In this document: in pieces, positions 16,965 to 25,764 of the stretch
Layout of the letters: every line of letters begins with the position of its first letter
Position numbering within the stretch: position 1 is the stretch's first letter
Assembly (NCBI RefSeq): GCF_000472705.1
Contig: NZ_KI421453.1
Coordinates: 557,264-621,263 of the forward strand
Reading direction: 5' to 3'
DNA: 64,000 nucleotides
From: Mesorhizobium erdmanii USDA 3471
GTDB taxonomy: Bacteria > Pseudomonadota > Alphaproteobacteria > Rhizobiales > Rhizobiaceae
Notes under the pieces: model-generated
Databases searched by the model: none
Told to the model about the DNA's origin: nothing
Seen by the model: only the letters and a program-made list of their open reading frames with translations
Translations under genes and position numbers: made by a program

Positions 16965-18473
16965 TCAAAACCTCGGAATGTCCGGAAATGCCACCTGCCC
17001 CCGGTGCACATGCATGCGGCCGAGTTCGGCGCAGCGGCGCAATTGCGGGAACACTTTTCCCGGATTGAGCAGGTGGTTGGGGTCGAAGGCGCATTTGACG
17101 CGCATCTGTTGGTCGAGGTCGACCTGGTTGAACATTTCCGGCATCAGGTCGCGTTTCTCGACCCCCACCCCATGCTCGCCTGTCAGCACGCCGCCGACCT
17201 TGACGCAGAGCCGCAAAATGTCGGCGCCAAAACTTTCGGCCTTGTCGAGTTCGCCTGGCACATTGGCGTCGTAGAGGATCAGCGGATGCAGATTGCCGTC
17301 GCCGGCGTGGAAGACATTGGCGACGCCGAGCCCGTATTTTTCCGACAGCTCACGCATGCCGGCCAGCACGCGCGGCAGTTCCTTGCGCGGGATGGTGCCG
17401 TCCATGCAGTAATAATCGGGTGAGATGCGGCCGACCGCCGGGAAGGCCGCCTTGCGGCCAGCCCAGAAACTCAGCCGCTCCTGCTCGGACTGCGAGATCC
17501 GACAGGTGGTCGAGCCATTGCTTATGGCGATCGCTTCGACCGCGGTGATGAGGTGATCGACCTCAACGCCCGGCCCATCGAGTTCGACGATCAGCAATGC
17601 CTCGACATCGAGGGGATAGCCGGCATGGACGAAATCCTCCGCCGCATGGATCGCCGGCCGGTCCATCATTTCCATGCCGCCCGGAATGATGCCGGCGCCG
17701 ATGATGTCGGCGACGCATTGGCCGCCCTGCTCGCTGGTCGGAAAGCCGATCAGCAGGGCGCGGGCCGTTTCCGGTTTCTTGAGGATGCGGACCGTGACCT
17801 CGGTGACGACGCCGAGCAGGCCTTCGGAACCGGTCATGACACCGAGCAGGTCGTAGCCTTCGGCGTCGAGATGGCTGCCGCCGAGCCGCACCACCTCGCC
17901 ATTCATCAGCACCATCTCGATGCCGAGCACATTGTTGGCGGTGAGGCCGTATTTCAGGCAGTGCACGCCGCCGGAATTTTCCGCGACATTGCCGCCGATC
18001 GAACAGGCGATCTGGGAGGATGGATCGGGGGCGTAGTAAAAGCCCTCCTGCTCGACGGCGGTGGTGATGCCGAGATTGGTGACGCCCGGCTGGGCGACGA
18101 CGATGCGGTTGGGAAAATCGATCGCAAGGATGCGGTTGAAGCGGCTCATCACCAGCAGCACCGCATCTTCGAGCGGCAGCGCGCCGCCCGACAGCGAGGT
18201 GCCGGAGCCGCGCGGCACGACGCGGATGTTGCGGTCGTTGCAGTATTTCAGCACCCGGGAAACCTGCGCCACCGTTTCGGGCAGCACCACGACCAGCGGC
18301 AATTGCCGATAGGCGGTCAGGCCATCGCTCTCGAAGGCGCGCATGGCATTGGCCGCGTCGACCACGCCCTCGCCCGGCACGATGATGCGCATGTCGGCGA
18401 CGATCTCGTCGCGCCGGCGCAGCGTGGCGTCGTCTGGTTTCGGCATGGCCAGGCCGGACATCAGCAGCCTCAT
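16965..18473 (-). CDS. glcD: Glycolate oxidase subunit GlcD (FAD-linked)
   Basis: The 502-residue flavoprotein oxidises glycolate (and often D-lactate) to glyoxylate. It has a PCMH-type FAD domain with VVPRGSGTSLSGGALP near residue 85 and the SIGGNVAENSGGVHCLKYG segment near 155. The FAD-oxidase C-terminal domain follows, with NVFHAGDGNLHPLIL and GEHGVGVEKRDLM, and the NHLLNPGKVFP end. The ATG at 18473 is used; an ATG at 18461 has a better placed GAGG. The promoter carries a 25-bp palindrome at 18481-18505, shared with the gntR promoter. Confidence 0.96.
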   Translation of the reverse strand: MRLLMSGLAMPKPDDATLRRRDEIVADMRIIVPGEGVVDAANAMRAFESDGLTAYRQLPLVVVLPETVAQVSRVLKYCNDRNIRVVPRGSGTSLSGGALPLEDAVLLVMSRFNRILAIDFPNRIVVAQPGVTNLGITTAVEQEGFYYAPDPSSQIACSIGGNVAENSGGVHCLKYGLTANNVLGIEMVLMNGEVVRLGGSHLDAEGYDLLGVMTGSEGLLGVVTEVTVRILKKPETARALLIGFPTSEQGGQCVADIIGAGIIPGGMEMMDRPAIHAAEDFVHAGYPLDVEALLIVELDGPGVEVDHLITAVEAIAISNGSTTCRISQSEQERLSFWAGRKAAFPAVGRISPDYYCMDGTIPRKELPRVLAGMRELSEKYGLGVANVFHAGDGNLHPLILYDANVPGELDKAESFGADILRLCVKVGGVLTGEHGVGVEKRDLMPEMFNQVDLDQQMRVKCAFDPNHLLNPGKVFPQLRRCAELGRMHVHRGQVAFPDIPRF

Positions 18474-18480
18474 TTTTCTT

Positions 18481-18505
18481 TACTGGTCAAAATCTTTTAC
18501 CAGTG
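18481..18505. promoter_or_regulatory. Probable GntR/FadR-type operator in front of glcD
   Basis: Two 12-base arms, TACTGGTCAAAA and (reverse strand) CACTGGTAAAAG, face each other around one central base. The same arms and spacing occur at 20041-20065 before the gntR gene. The site begins eight bases upstream of the glcD ATG, a place where binding would block transcription or initiation. Confidence 0.7.
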
Positions 18506-18586
18506 AGGCGCATTGTTTGCAAATGCTGAGGCGATGGACCAACCAGCATCGGGGTCGCGACAAGCTTCCGCAGCGGCAATCTGCCG

Positions 18587-19909
18587 CTATTCGCCCGGGT
18601 GCTTCGCCGGCTCGGAATGCATCTGGCGCACACGGCGCACGCCCCACCAGACCAGCAGGATGGCGACCGGCACGGAGGCCGCGGTGACGACCTCGGGCGC
18701 GAAAGCATGGCCGAAGATCGAGGCGCCCTTAGCGACGTAGCCGATCAGGCCGACGACATAATAGGAGACGGCGGCGACCGAGAGGCCTTCGACGGTCTGC
18801 TGCAGACGCAGTTGCAGGCGGGCGCGGTTGTTCATCGACGCGAGCAGATCGCGGTTCTGCTTCTCGACCTCGACATCGACCCATGTGCGTAGCAGCGTCG
18901 TGGCACGGGTCAGTTTGCGCGACAGATTGGCTTGCCGCTCCTCGACCGAGCGGCAGGTGCGCATGGCCGGCGCGACGCGGCGCTGCAGGAACCCGCCCCA
19001 GGTGTCATAGCCGGGCACGGCCTCTTCCTCGAGCGCTTCCAGCCTTTCGACGACGATGCCGTCATAGGCGCGGCTGGCGCCAAAGCGGTAGAGGCTGGAT
19101 GCGGCATCGGCCTCCAGTTCGGCGGCTAGTTCAGTCAGGTCGGCCAGCAGCGTCTGACTGTCGCGGGTCTCGGCAACCTTCATTTCCAGCGTGGTCTGCG
19201 CCAGCCTGTCCTCGATGCGGCGGGCGCGGCCCGACAGGGTCAGCGCCAGCGGCAGGCCAAGCATGGCCAGCGTCCGGTAGGTCTCGATGTCGATCAGCCG
19301 TTGCGACAGCGCTCCGGTGCGCGCCGGCGTCAGGCCGCGATCAAGCACCAATATGCGGGTCATGCCGTCGCCGTCCTGGCGGAAGTCGGTGACGATGGCG
19401 GCATTGCCGCGCTCGACCAGCGAATAGCACAGGCTGGTCGGGTCGAAAGCGGCGATCAGCCGCTCGCTCGCCTGCGTCCATTTGCGGATTTCGAGCCGGA
19501 TGCCCGAGATGACGGTGCCAGGCGGTGAAAAGCCGTTGCCGAAGGGGGTATCCTCCTGCGCCCTGCCGCTTTCGGAAAGCGGCCCTTCCCACAGATAGGT
19601 CGAGAATTCCGTATGCCGCTCCCAGCGCAGCGAGCCCTTGCCCCACTTCATGGCGTGGTGACGGGCCTGGCGGTCGGGCGCGGCAATGCCGAGGCGCCGC
19701 GACAGTTCGGAAAGCACGGCATGGTCGACGCCGGAGCCCCCCTCGGTCATGAAAGCGAGTTGCACCAGGACGCGCGGCTTGTCGATCAGCGGATGCGGCC
19801 GGGCGTGCACCTCTCCCAGCGCACCAGGCCGGCCCTCATGCGCGGGGAAACCCATGACGCTGCCCTTGGCGCGCGGCTGGAACTCGAGATTGGACGGGTC
19901 GTCTGACAC
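18587..19909 (-). CDS. DUF3422 family membrane-anchored protein
   Basis: This 440-residue protein matches the DUF3422 family, recognisable by EVHARPHPLIDKPRVLVQLAF near the N-terminus, the central LVLDRGLTPARTGALSQRLIDIETYRTLAMLGLP region and a long helical domain. Two C-terminal membrane helices (near residues 370-395 and 400-425) anchor it. The function is unknown. GTG at 19909 is preferred because GGGGGA lies nine bases before it and the family start fits; a downstream ATG at MGFPAHEG is possible. It sits between glcD and gntR, so it may share the glycolate/lactate regulation. Confidence 0.85.
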   Translation of the reverse strand: MSDDPSNLEFQPRAKGSVMGFPAHEGRPGALGEVHARPHPLIDKPRVLVQLAFMTEGGSGVDHAVLSELSRRLGIAAPDRQARHHAMKWGKGSLRWERHTEFSTYLWEGPLSESGRAQEDTPFGNGFSPPGTVISGIRLEIRKWTQASERLIAAFDPTSLCYSLVERGNAAIVTDFRQDGDGMTRILVLDRGLTPARTGALSQRLIDIETYRTLAMLGLPLALTLSGRARRIEDRLAQTTLEMKVAETRDSQTLLADLTELAAELEADAASSLYRFGASRAYDGIVVERLEALEEEAVPGYDTWGGFLQRRVAPAMRTCRSVEERQANLSRKLTRATTLLRTWVDVEVEKQNRDLLASMNNRARLQLRLQQTVEGLSVAAVSYYVVGLIGYVAKGASIFGHAFAPEVVTAASVPVAILLVWWGVRRVRQMHSEPAKHPGE

Positions 19910-20040
19910 GGCTTGTCCCCCGGGTTTCTGTGAACCCTCTTGTGTTCGCGTCCCTCTATGGCCAATCCCCTGAGGACGCAAACGGCAAAGTTAGCCGAAG
20001 ATGATACAGCCTTGGGCGGCGAAACCGACGCGCTTCGGCC

Positions 20041-20065
20041 AATTGGATAAATAATTTGACCAGTT
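20041..20065. promoter_or_regulatory. Probable GntR/FadR-type operator in front of gntR-lldD
   Basis: The arms are AATTGGATAAAT and (reverse strand) AACTGGTCAAAT around one central base. Nine of twelve positions match between the arms, and the site shares the TGG-N2-AAA core and 25-bp span with the glcD site. It lies 54 bp before the TTG start of gntR, within the region shared with the divergent DUF3422 gene. Confidence 0.7.
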
Positions 20066-20118
20066 GGCGACGCAGGCTTTATCCTACGCGACAGCGGTTC
20101 ACCTTCCAGGCACACCTG

Positions 20119-20922
20119 TTGAGCGACATTTTTTCCAGGATCGAGCATTCGCGCACCGCCGACGAGGTGGTGCAGCAGATCGAGAGCCTCATCCTCGAAG
20201 GCGTGCTGCGCACCGGCGACCGGCTGCCGGGCGAACGCGAGCTGGCACGCCAGTTCGACGTGTCGCGGCCGATCCTGCGCGATGCGCTCAAGGCGCTGGA
20301 GGGGCGCGGGCTGCTGACGACCAAGGCCGGCGGCGGCACACATGTCGCCGACATTATCGGCCAGTTGTTCGCCAAGCCGGTGGCCGACCTGATCTCGATG
20401 CATCGCAAGGCTGTGGCCGATTACCTGGAGTATCGCCGCGAGATCGAAGGTATAGCCGCCGAATATGCGGCGCGGCGCGCCACCCCGGAAGACCTTGCTC
20501 TGCTCGACCGGATCATGGCGCGCATGGACGGGGCACACCGCACCGGCGATTTCGACGACGAGGCCGAGATCGACGTCGAATTCCATCAGGCGATCTGCGA
20601 ATGCGCGCACAACATCCTGTTCTTGCACACGCTGCGCTCATGCTACAGGCTTTTGTCGGAAGGCGTATTCCAGAACCGGCTGCTGGTCTTCACCGTGCCT
20701 GGCGCGCGCGAGGCGCTGCTGGCGCAGCACAAGGCGATCCATGCCGCGGTCAAGGCCGGCGATCCGGCCGGCGCCCGCCAGGCGGCGATGGACCACATGA
20801 CCTATGTCGAGCGGTCGATGACCGAAGCCGAGCGCAGCGGCGACTGGCAACGCGTGTCGCGGCTGCGGCTGCGGCAGCGCTTGGAAGCCGGCGATACCGA
20901 ACCAGCACGCAGACGCTCCTAG
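20119..20922 (+). CDS. FadR-subfamily GntR regulator, likely of lactate/glycolate genes
   Basis: The 267-residue protein has an N-terminal winged helix (GDRLPGERELARQFDVSRPILRDALKAL) and a C-terminal FCD ligand-binding domain. The Asp/His metal-binding positions are visible in EIDVEFHQAICE, LLAQHKAIH and AAMDHMTYVE. Related regulators LldR, GlcC and PdhR sense lactate, glycolate or pyruvate. TTG at 20119 is chosen; a TTG at 20056 would lie inside the predicted operator. It ends 11 bp before lldD, so it probably controls its own operon and glcDEF. Confidence 0.9.
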   Translation: MSDIFSRIEHSRTADEVVQQIESLILEGVLRTGDRLPGERELARQFDVSRPILRDALKALEGRGLLTTKAGGGTHVADIIGQLFAKPVADLISMHRKAVADYLEYRREIEGIAAEYAARRATPEDLALLDRIMARMDGAHRTGDFDDEAEIDVEFHQAICECAHNILFLHTLRSCYRLLSEGVFQNRLLVFTVPGAREALLAQHKAIHAAVKAGDPAGARQAAMDHMTYVERSMTEAERSGDWQRVSRLRLRQRLEAGDTEPARRRS

Positions 20923-20933
20923 AGGGGACCACC

Positions 20934-22088
20934 ATGAGCGAGATTCTCACCATTGCAGACCTCAAGGACCTCGCCCGCCGGCGCGTGCCGAAGATGTTTT
21001 TCGACTATGCCGATTCCGGCGCGTGGACCGAGAGCACCTATCGGGCCAACGAGGAAGACTTCCAGAAGATCAAGTTCCGCCAGCGCGTCCTGGTCGACAT
21101 GAGCAACCGCTCGCTGGAATCGACCATGATCGGCGAGAAAGTGTCGATGCCCGTGGCGCTGGCGCCGACCGGCATGACCGGCATGCAACACGCCGATGGC
21201 GAGATGCTGGCCGCGCGGGCGGCCGAGGAATTCGGCGTGCCCTTCACCCTGTCGACGATGAGCATCTGCTCGATCGAGGATGTCGCCTCGGTGACGAAGA
21301 AGCCGTTCTGGTTCCAGCTCTATGTGCTGCGCGACAAGGATTTCGTGCTCGACCTGATCGATCGGGCGAAGGCGGCGAAATGCTCGGCGCTGGTGCTTAC
21401 GCTCGACCTGCAGATCCTCGGCCAGCGCCACAAGGATGTCCGCAACGGGCTTTCGGCACCGCCCAAGATGACGCTGGCCAACATCATCGACCTGGCCTCG
21501 AAGCCGCGCTGGTGCCTGGGCATAGCCGGCACCAAGCGACGCACCTTCCGCAACATCGTCGGCCACGCCAAGGGTGTCGGCGACGTCTCGTCGCTGTCGT
21601 CGTGGACAACGGAGCAGTTCGACCCGCAGTTGTCGTGGAAAGATGTCGCCTGGATCAAGGAACGCTGGGGCGGCAAGTTGATCCTAAAAGGCATTCTCGA
21701 CAAGGAGGATGCGCTGATGGCGGCCAAGACGGGCGCCGACGCGATCGTGGTTTCCAACCATGGCGGCCGCCAGCTCGATGGCGCGTCGTCCTCGATCATG
21801 GCGCTGGAGGAGATCGCCGATGCGGTCGGCGACCAGATCGAAGTGCATATGGATGGGGGCATCCGCTCCGGACAGGATGTGCTGAAGGCGCTATGCCTCG
21901 GCGCCAAGGGCACCTATATCGGCCGGCCATTTCTTTACGGCCTCGGCGCTCTCGGCAAGGAAGGGGTTACCAAAGCGTTGGAAATCATCCGCAAGGAGAT
22001 GGACATCACGCTGGCGCTGTGCGGAAAGCGTCTGGTCACCGACATGGGCAAGGACCAGCTCCGGCGCCAGGGTCCGGTGACGGCCTGA
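20934..22088 (+). CDS. lldD: FMN-dependent L-lactate dehydrogenase
   Basis: The 384-residue enzyme belongs to the alpha-hydroxy-acid oxidase family and should oxidise L-lactate to pyruvate at the membrane. The FMN-dependent dehydrogenase signature SNHGGRQLDG with the catalytic histidine is near residue 278, the FMN-phosphate segment MDGGIRSGQDVLKAL near 305, and LAPTGMTGMQHADGE near 78. AGAGGGG precedes the ATG. It follows gntR closely, forming a regulator-enzyme operon. Glycolate or other 2-hydroxyacids remain possible substrates. Confidence 0.94.
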   Translation: MSEILTIADLKDLARRRVPKMFFDYADSGAWTESTYRANEEDFQKIKFRQRVLVDMSNRSLESTMIGEKVSMPVALAPTGMTGMQHADGEMLAARAAEEFGVPFTLSTMSICSIEDVASVTKKPFWFQLYVLRDKDFVLDLIDRAKAAKCSALVLTLDLQILGQRHKDVRNGLSAPPKMTLANIIDLASKPRWCLGIAGTKRRTFRNIVGHAKGVGDVSSLSSWTTEQFDPQLSWKDVAWIKERWGGKLILKGILDKEDALMAAKTGADAIVVSNHGGRQLDGASSSIMALEEIADAVGDQIEVHMDGGIRSGQDVLKALCLGAKGTYIGRPFLYGLGALGKEGVTKALEIIRKEMDITLALCGKRLVTDMGKDQLRRQGPVTA

Positions 22089-22107
22089 CCACGGAGACCA
22101 CGAGGCG

Positions 22108-22875
22108 TTGGCGGAAACCGGCATCCATTTTCTCGACGCGCACGGGCCGGAGGGTGTGCGTCTCTATGCAATCGGCGACGTCCATGGCCGGCTCGATCTG
22201 CTGGCCGCCATGCACAAGCGGATCGAGAGCGAGCTGGAGTGGAAACCGGTTCGCGACTGGCGGGTGATCCACCTCGGCGACTATGTCGACCGCGGGCCGG
22301 ATTCCAAGGGTGTGATCGATTTTCTGATCGCGGCGCGAGAACGCGATCCGCGCCATCTGATGCTGGCCGGCAATCACGACATCGGCTTTCTCGACTTTCT
22401 CCGGACCCCAGATCCGGAAGGGCTGTTCATGCGCTATGGCGGCGTCCAGACGGCGCTTTCCTATGGCGTGTCGCTCACCGCCGATGCCAGCTGGTTCGGC
22501 AAGGCGGAGACGATGAAACGGGGACATGCGGCGCTGCTCGAGGCGATGCCTGCAGGCCATGTCGATTTCCTGCGCTCGCTGGCGTTCTCATTGACATCAG
22601 GCGACTTCTTCTTCTGCCATGCCGGCATCAGGCCGGGCATTGCGCTGGACAAGCAAGACCCGCAGGACCTGATCTGGATCCGCGACGTTTTCCATGATCA
22701 CACCGGCTTGTTCCCGAAGATCGTGGTGCACGGCCACACGCCCGTCCCCGAGGCGGAAGTGATGGCCAACCGCGTCAATGTCGACACGCTTGCCTGGCAA
22801 TCAGGCATGCTGACCGCGCTCGTCATCGACGGTGCGGACAAACGCATCCTGGAAATGGCGATAAAGGAAGCCTGA
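22108..22875 (+). CDS. PPP-family serine/threonine metallophosphatase
   Basis: This 255-residue phosphoesterase has the complete PPP metal-binding set: GDVHGRLDLL near residue 23, GDYVDRGPDSKG near 56, GNHDIGF near 87, a histidine in FCHAGIRPG and another in VVHGHTPVPE. It should remove phosphate from proteins or small molecules in the cytoplasm. It starts at TTG 22108 with only a weak GAGG nearby and lies 19 bp after lldD, so it may be read through from that operon. The substrate is not known. Confidence 0.92.
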   Translation: MAETGIHFLDAHGPEGVRLYAIGDVHGRLDLLAAMHKRIESELEWKPVRDWRVIHLGDYVDRGPDSKGVIDFLIAARERDPRHLMLAGNHDIGFLDFLRTPDPEGLFMRYGGVQTALSYGVSLTADASWFGKAETMKRGHAALLEAMPAGHVDFLRSLAFSLTSGDFFFCHAGIRPGIALDKQDPQDLIWIRDVFHDHTGLFPKIVVHGHTPVPEAEVMANRVNVDTLAWQSGMLTALVIDGADKRILEMAIKEA

Positions 22876-22906
22876 GCCGCGCCGCAGGAGGCGCCGCCAG
22901 CCGGCT

Positions 22907-23047
22907 TTAGCGAAGCGAGGCGGTAACGCCGTAGCCGTCGACGGCGTTATGGTTGTTGGCGGCGTCGGCGGAATAGATGCCGAGGCCGCACAGCACGATG
23001 GCGGACAACATGGCAAAGGACAGAAGCGCAGCTTTCACGGACGTCAT
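22907..23047 (-). CDS. 46-residue exported or membrane peptide, hypothetical
   Basis: The frame from the ATG at 23047 encodes a peptide with a hydrophobic N-terminal segment (VKAALLSFAMLSAIVLCGLG) ending in YSADAANN, then a short polar tail ending GYGVTASLR. It looks like a signal peptide or single membrane helix with a tiny mature part. The ribosome site is weak (AAGAG adjoining the ATG). It is convergent with the phosphatase gene and no homologous family comes to mind. The 543-bp stretch 22876-23419 otherwise holds only a repeat. Confidence 0.5.
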   Translation of the reverse strand: MTSVKAALLSFAMLSAIVLCGLGIYSADAANNHNAVDGYGVTASLR

Positions 23048-23330
23048 CTCTTGTTGAGCTTCGTGCATCTGTGCACCAGGCGGTTACCAATGCGTTGAAA
23101 CGGAGAATTCGCTTCAAAGTTTCGACGATTTCGCGCTTCTAAGCGCGTTCTGTGTCGGAGGTGTGTCGCACGGGTCACACAAAAGGTTCATCGCGGTTGC
23201 ACAGCCGATGCAGAGCGCGCGCCTTCTAGGATGGCGGGCGGACACAAGCCAAGGATGAAAGGGGTTTTCCCCAAGCCGGTTTCACGGCTGCGTGCCAATA
23301 ATGTCACGCGGAGCGCAAGGGCAGGCTCCT

Positions 23331-23422
23331 AAAGCGCGTCGCGTATCAACGGATTCATGCGCCGCGCTGCAGGATGCAGGTCGTTCTCCCAAACCGGAGC
23401 GACTTTTGGGCGATATGCATTA
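23331..23422. repeat. Rhizobial intergenic repeat, family B, overlapping an amidotransferase stop
   Basis: The element runs from AAAGCGCGTCGCGT to GGCGATATGCATTA, with TCGTTCTCCCAAACCG between. Related copies are at 34077-34181 and 53621-53676. The terminal TTA gives the TAA stop codon of the amidotransferase on the minus strand. Confidence 0.8.
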
Positions 23423-24118
23423 GATCGTGGCCACCCAGGCGCGCGCTATCGCCAGGCCGGCGGCGTCGGCGTCGGGACCGTTACGGGCCATTTCGATGTC
23501 GAGCTTGTCCTCCCAGTCGGGATGCAGCGCGGCGATGGTCGGCGCGAACGCGGTGCTCCAGTCCTTCACCATGGGCCGGTCGGCCTCGAAATGGAACTGG
23601 AAGCCATAGACGGCACGGCCGACGCGAAATGCCTGGTTTTCGGCGACATCGTTGCCGGCGAGCCGGATGGCGTTTTGCGGCAGCACGAACGTGTCGTCAT
23701 GCCACTGGAAGATCGGAAATTTCTCCGGCAGCGCGGCCAGCACAGGATCGAGCTTGGCGTCAGGCGTCAGCGACACGCCGCGCCAGCCGAATTCATTGGC
23801 GCCGCCGATGCGGTTCTCACCGCCGAAGGCCCGGGCGACGAGCTGGCTGCCAAGGCAGATGCCGAGTACGGCACGGTCCTTGCCGGCAAAATCACGGGTG
23901 AGTTCGAGCAATGCGGGGAAATAGGGATACTCATCATCGGCCAGCGCATTCTGGCCGCCACCGAGCACCACCATGGCATCGTGCCCGGCGGCGTCGTCCG
24001 GCAGCGGATCGCCTTTGTAGGGAAGGCGCACGTCGAGATCGGCGCCCGCTTCCGCAAGTGCCGCACCGACCTGGCCGAGGCCGGTATTGTCGTAGTTCTG
24101 GACCACCAGCACCCGCAT
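23420..24118 (-). CDS. Type 1 glutamine amidotransferase
   Basis: The 232-residue class I amidotransferase has the nucleophile motif LGICLGSQLVA near residue 87 and the His-Glu pair in YGFQFHFEADRP near 180. Free-standing members of this GuaA-like subgroup hydrolyse glutamine for an unknown partner, or act on small gamma-glutamyl compounds such as gamma-glutamyl-putrescine. The N-terminal MRVLVVQNYDNTGLG supports the ATG at 24118. The gene is alone and divergent from 24207. Its TAA stop is supplied by a repeat element. Confidence 0.9.
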   Translation of the reverse strand: MRVLVVQNYDNTGLGQVGAALAEAGADLDVRLPYKGDPLPDDAAGHDAMVVLGGGQNALADDEYPYFPALLELTRDFAGKDRAVLGICLGSQLVARAFGGENRIGGANEFGWRGVSLTPDAKLDPVLAALPEKFPIFQWHDDTFVLPQNAIRLAGNDVAENQAFRVGRAVYGFQFHFEADRPMVKDWSTAFAPTIAALHPDWEDKLDIEMARNGPDADAAGLAIARAWVATI

Positions 24119-24206
24119 CGCAAAATCCTGCTGACATGAAAATGACGGGACGAGCGATATCATGCCGTCCATATCGCAGCCAAGAAGCGTGTTCGGGGAG
24201 AAAACT

Positions 24207-24854
24207 ATGCCACTGCAGAACCGGGTCGATCCGTTCGGCGCCATCCACGCCGTGCCCGAACGCGGCCTGTTCACCGGCAATCGCGGCATCATCCACGATC
24301 CCGAGAGCAGAACGCTGCTGAGGAAGCGCTGGGCGCTTCAGGCCTGGATCATCTGCGTATGCCAATTCCGCAATGTGCGGCGCGAGCCGATGGGCAGAAA
24401 TGGTGCCGGCGGCAAGGCTGGTTGGACAGAGCTGTTCTTCCTCGACGAAGTGACGGCGCTGGCCGCCGGACATCGCCCCTGCTTTTTCTGTCAGCGCGAA
24501 CGGGCCAAGGATTTTGTCGGCCGCTTCGGCGAAGCCTTCGGCATCGCCGAGCCGCGCGCGCCCGAGGTCGACAAAAGGCTGCACAGGCAACGGCTGGCGT
24601 CCGGCGGCAAGCCACCTGTCGTTGTCGTTGAAGACTTTCGTGACCTGCCGGACGGCACCATGGTTGCGAATGGCGGCACGGCCTATGCCCTGCGCGGTGG
24701 CAAGGCACTGCGTTGGTCATTTGCCGGGTACGGCCCACCCGCCGATTTCGGCTCCCTGAACGAAAAGACACTTTCCCTGCTCACTCCAGCAACGACGCTC
24801 GATGTCCTGCGTCATGGCTTCCGGCCGGTGTGGCACCCGTCCGCCGAGACTTGA
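24207..24854 (+). CDS. Conserved-looking hypothetical protein with a CxxC motif
   Basis: The 215-residue protein is not one I recognise. It begins MPLQNRVDPFGAIHAVPERG and contains GHRPCFFCQRERAKDF near residue 90, a CxxC pair that could bind zinc, followed by a basic helical segment and a beta-rich C-terminal part. The ATG at 24207 is set by a well-placed GGGGAG. No signal peptide or membrane helix is seen. Its end is 31 bp before rsmE on the same strand, so they may be cotranscribed. The proximity to an rRNA methyltransferase hints at nucleic acid contact, but that is only inference. Confidence 0.7.
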   Translation: MPLQNRVDPFGAIHAVPERGLFTGNRGIIHDPESRTLLRKRWALQAWIICVCQFRNVRREPMGRNGAGGKAGWTELFFLDEVTALAAGHRPCFFCQRERAKDFVGRFGEAFGIAEPRAPEVDKRLHRQRLASGGKPPVVVVEDFRDLPDGTMVANGGTAYALRGGKALRWSFAGYGPPADFGSLNEKTLSLLTPATTLDVLRHGFRPVWHPSAET

Positions 24855-24885
24855 CGCCGGCGGCCGGCTCGCCCATTCCTCGGCG

Positions 24886-25620
24886 ATGCGCGCCAATTAC
24901 AAGATGCAACGCCTGTTCGTGCCTGACGACCTCGCGCCCGATGTGGAGTTCGATGCCGGGCAGCAGCAGAGCCATTATCTCATGCATGTCCTGCGGCTCG
25001 CCGAAGGCGCGGAGATCCTGGTCTTCAATGGCCGCGATGGCGAATGGTCGGCGGCCATCGCGGCGAAGTCGAAGAAAGCGGTCAAACTCAGGGTGTTGGC
25101 ATCGCAGCGGCCGCAACCGCCCCTGCCCGACCTTATCTATTGTTTCGCGCCGTTGAAGCAGGGCCGGCTGGATTATCTTGTGCAGAAGGCGGTCGAGATG
25201 GGCGCCGGGATCCTCCAACCGGTCATCACCCAGCACACGCAAGTGGCCAAGCCATCCATCGACCGGTTGCGTGCCAATGTCGTCGAGGCGGCCGAACAAT
25301 GCGGCATCCTAGCGGTACCTCAGCTTCGCGAGGCGGAAAAGTTCGAGCGCCTGTTGACCGGCTGGGACAAGGAGCGGCGGCTGGTCTTTTGCGACGAGGA
25401 TGCCTCGACCAACAATCCGCTGCCGGCGTTGCAGGCCATAAAGGAGAGGAAACTCGGGCTGCTGGTCGGGCCCGAGGGCGGCTTTTCCGACGACGAGCGC
25501 AAGATGTTGCGCGCCCTTCCCTTCGTGACCGCCATTCCGCTCGGACCACGCATCCTGCGCGCCGACACCGCGGCCGTGGCCGCCCTTGCGGTGATGCAGG
25601 CAACTGTCGGAGACTGGTAG
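24886..25620 (+). CDS. rsmE: 16S rRNA (uracil1498-N3)-methyltransferase
   Basis: The 244-residue SPOUT-class enzyme methylates U1498 of 16S rRNA. Diagnostic segments are HYLMHVLRLAEG near the N-terminus, QKAVEMGAGILQPVIT near 100 and the knotted SAM-binding region LLVGPEGGFSDDE with LGPRILRADTAAVAAL near 200-230. The ATG at 24886 gives the family start (MRANYKMQRLFV). It lies between an unknown CxxC protein gene and gshA. Confidence 0.95.
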   Translation: MRANYKMQRLFVPDDLAPDVEFDAGQQQSHYLMHVLRLAEGAEILVFNGRDGEWSAAIAAKSKKAVKLRVLASQRPQPPLPDLIYCFAPLKQGRLDYLVQKAVEMGAGILQPVITQHTQVAKPSIDRLRANVVEAAEQCGILAVPQLREAEKFERLLTGWDKERRLVFCDEDASTNNPLPALQAIKERKLGLLVGPEGGFSDDERKMLRALPFVTAIPLGPRILRADTAAVAALAVMQATVGDW

Positions 25621-25764
25621 GACTGCTTTTCTTGCAAGGAGGCGGCCCGGATCGTGGCCTTCAATTCCTCTTGACCTGTGGCTCAGGATTTTTCGCTTGA
25701 TCGGCTGCTAACATTTCGTCCATCTACCGCCGGCGGTCATCCGACCGCCTCTGAGGGCACAGTG

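Noticed and set aside
17553..18506. 317-codon open frame on the plus strand
   Set aside because: It is the complement of glcD, has shadow composition (Asp, His, Gln, Ala rich) and no family signature, while glcD is unmistakable.
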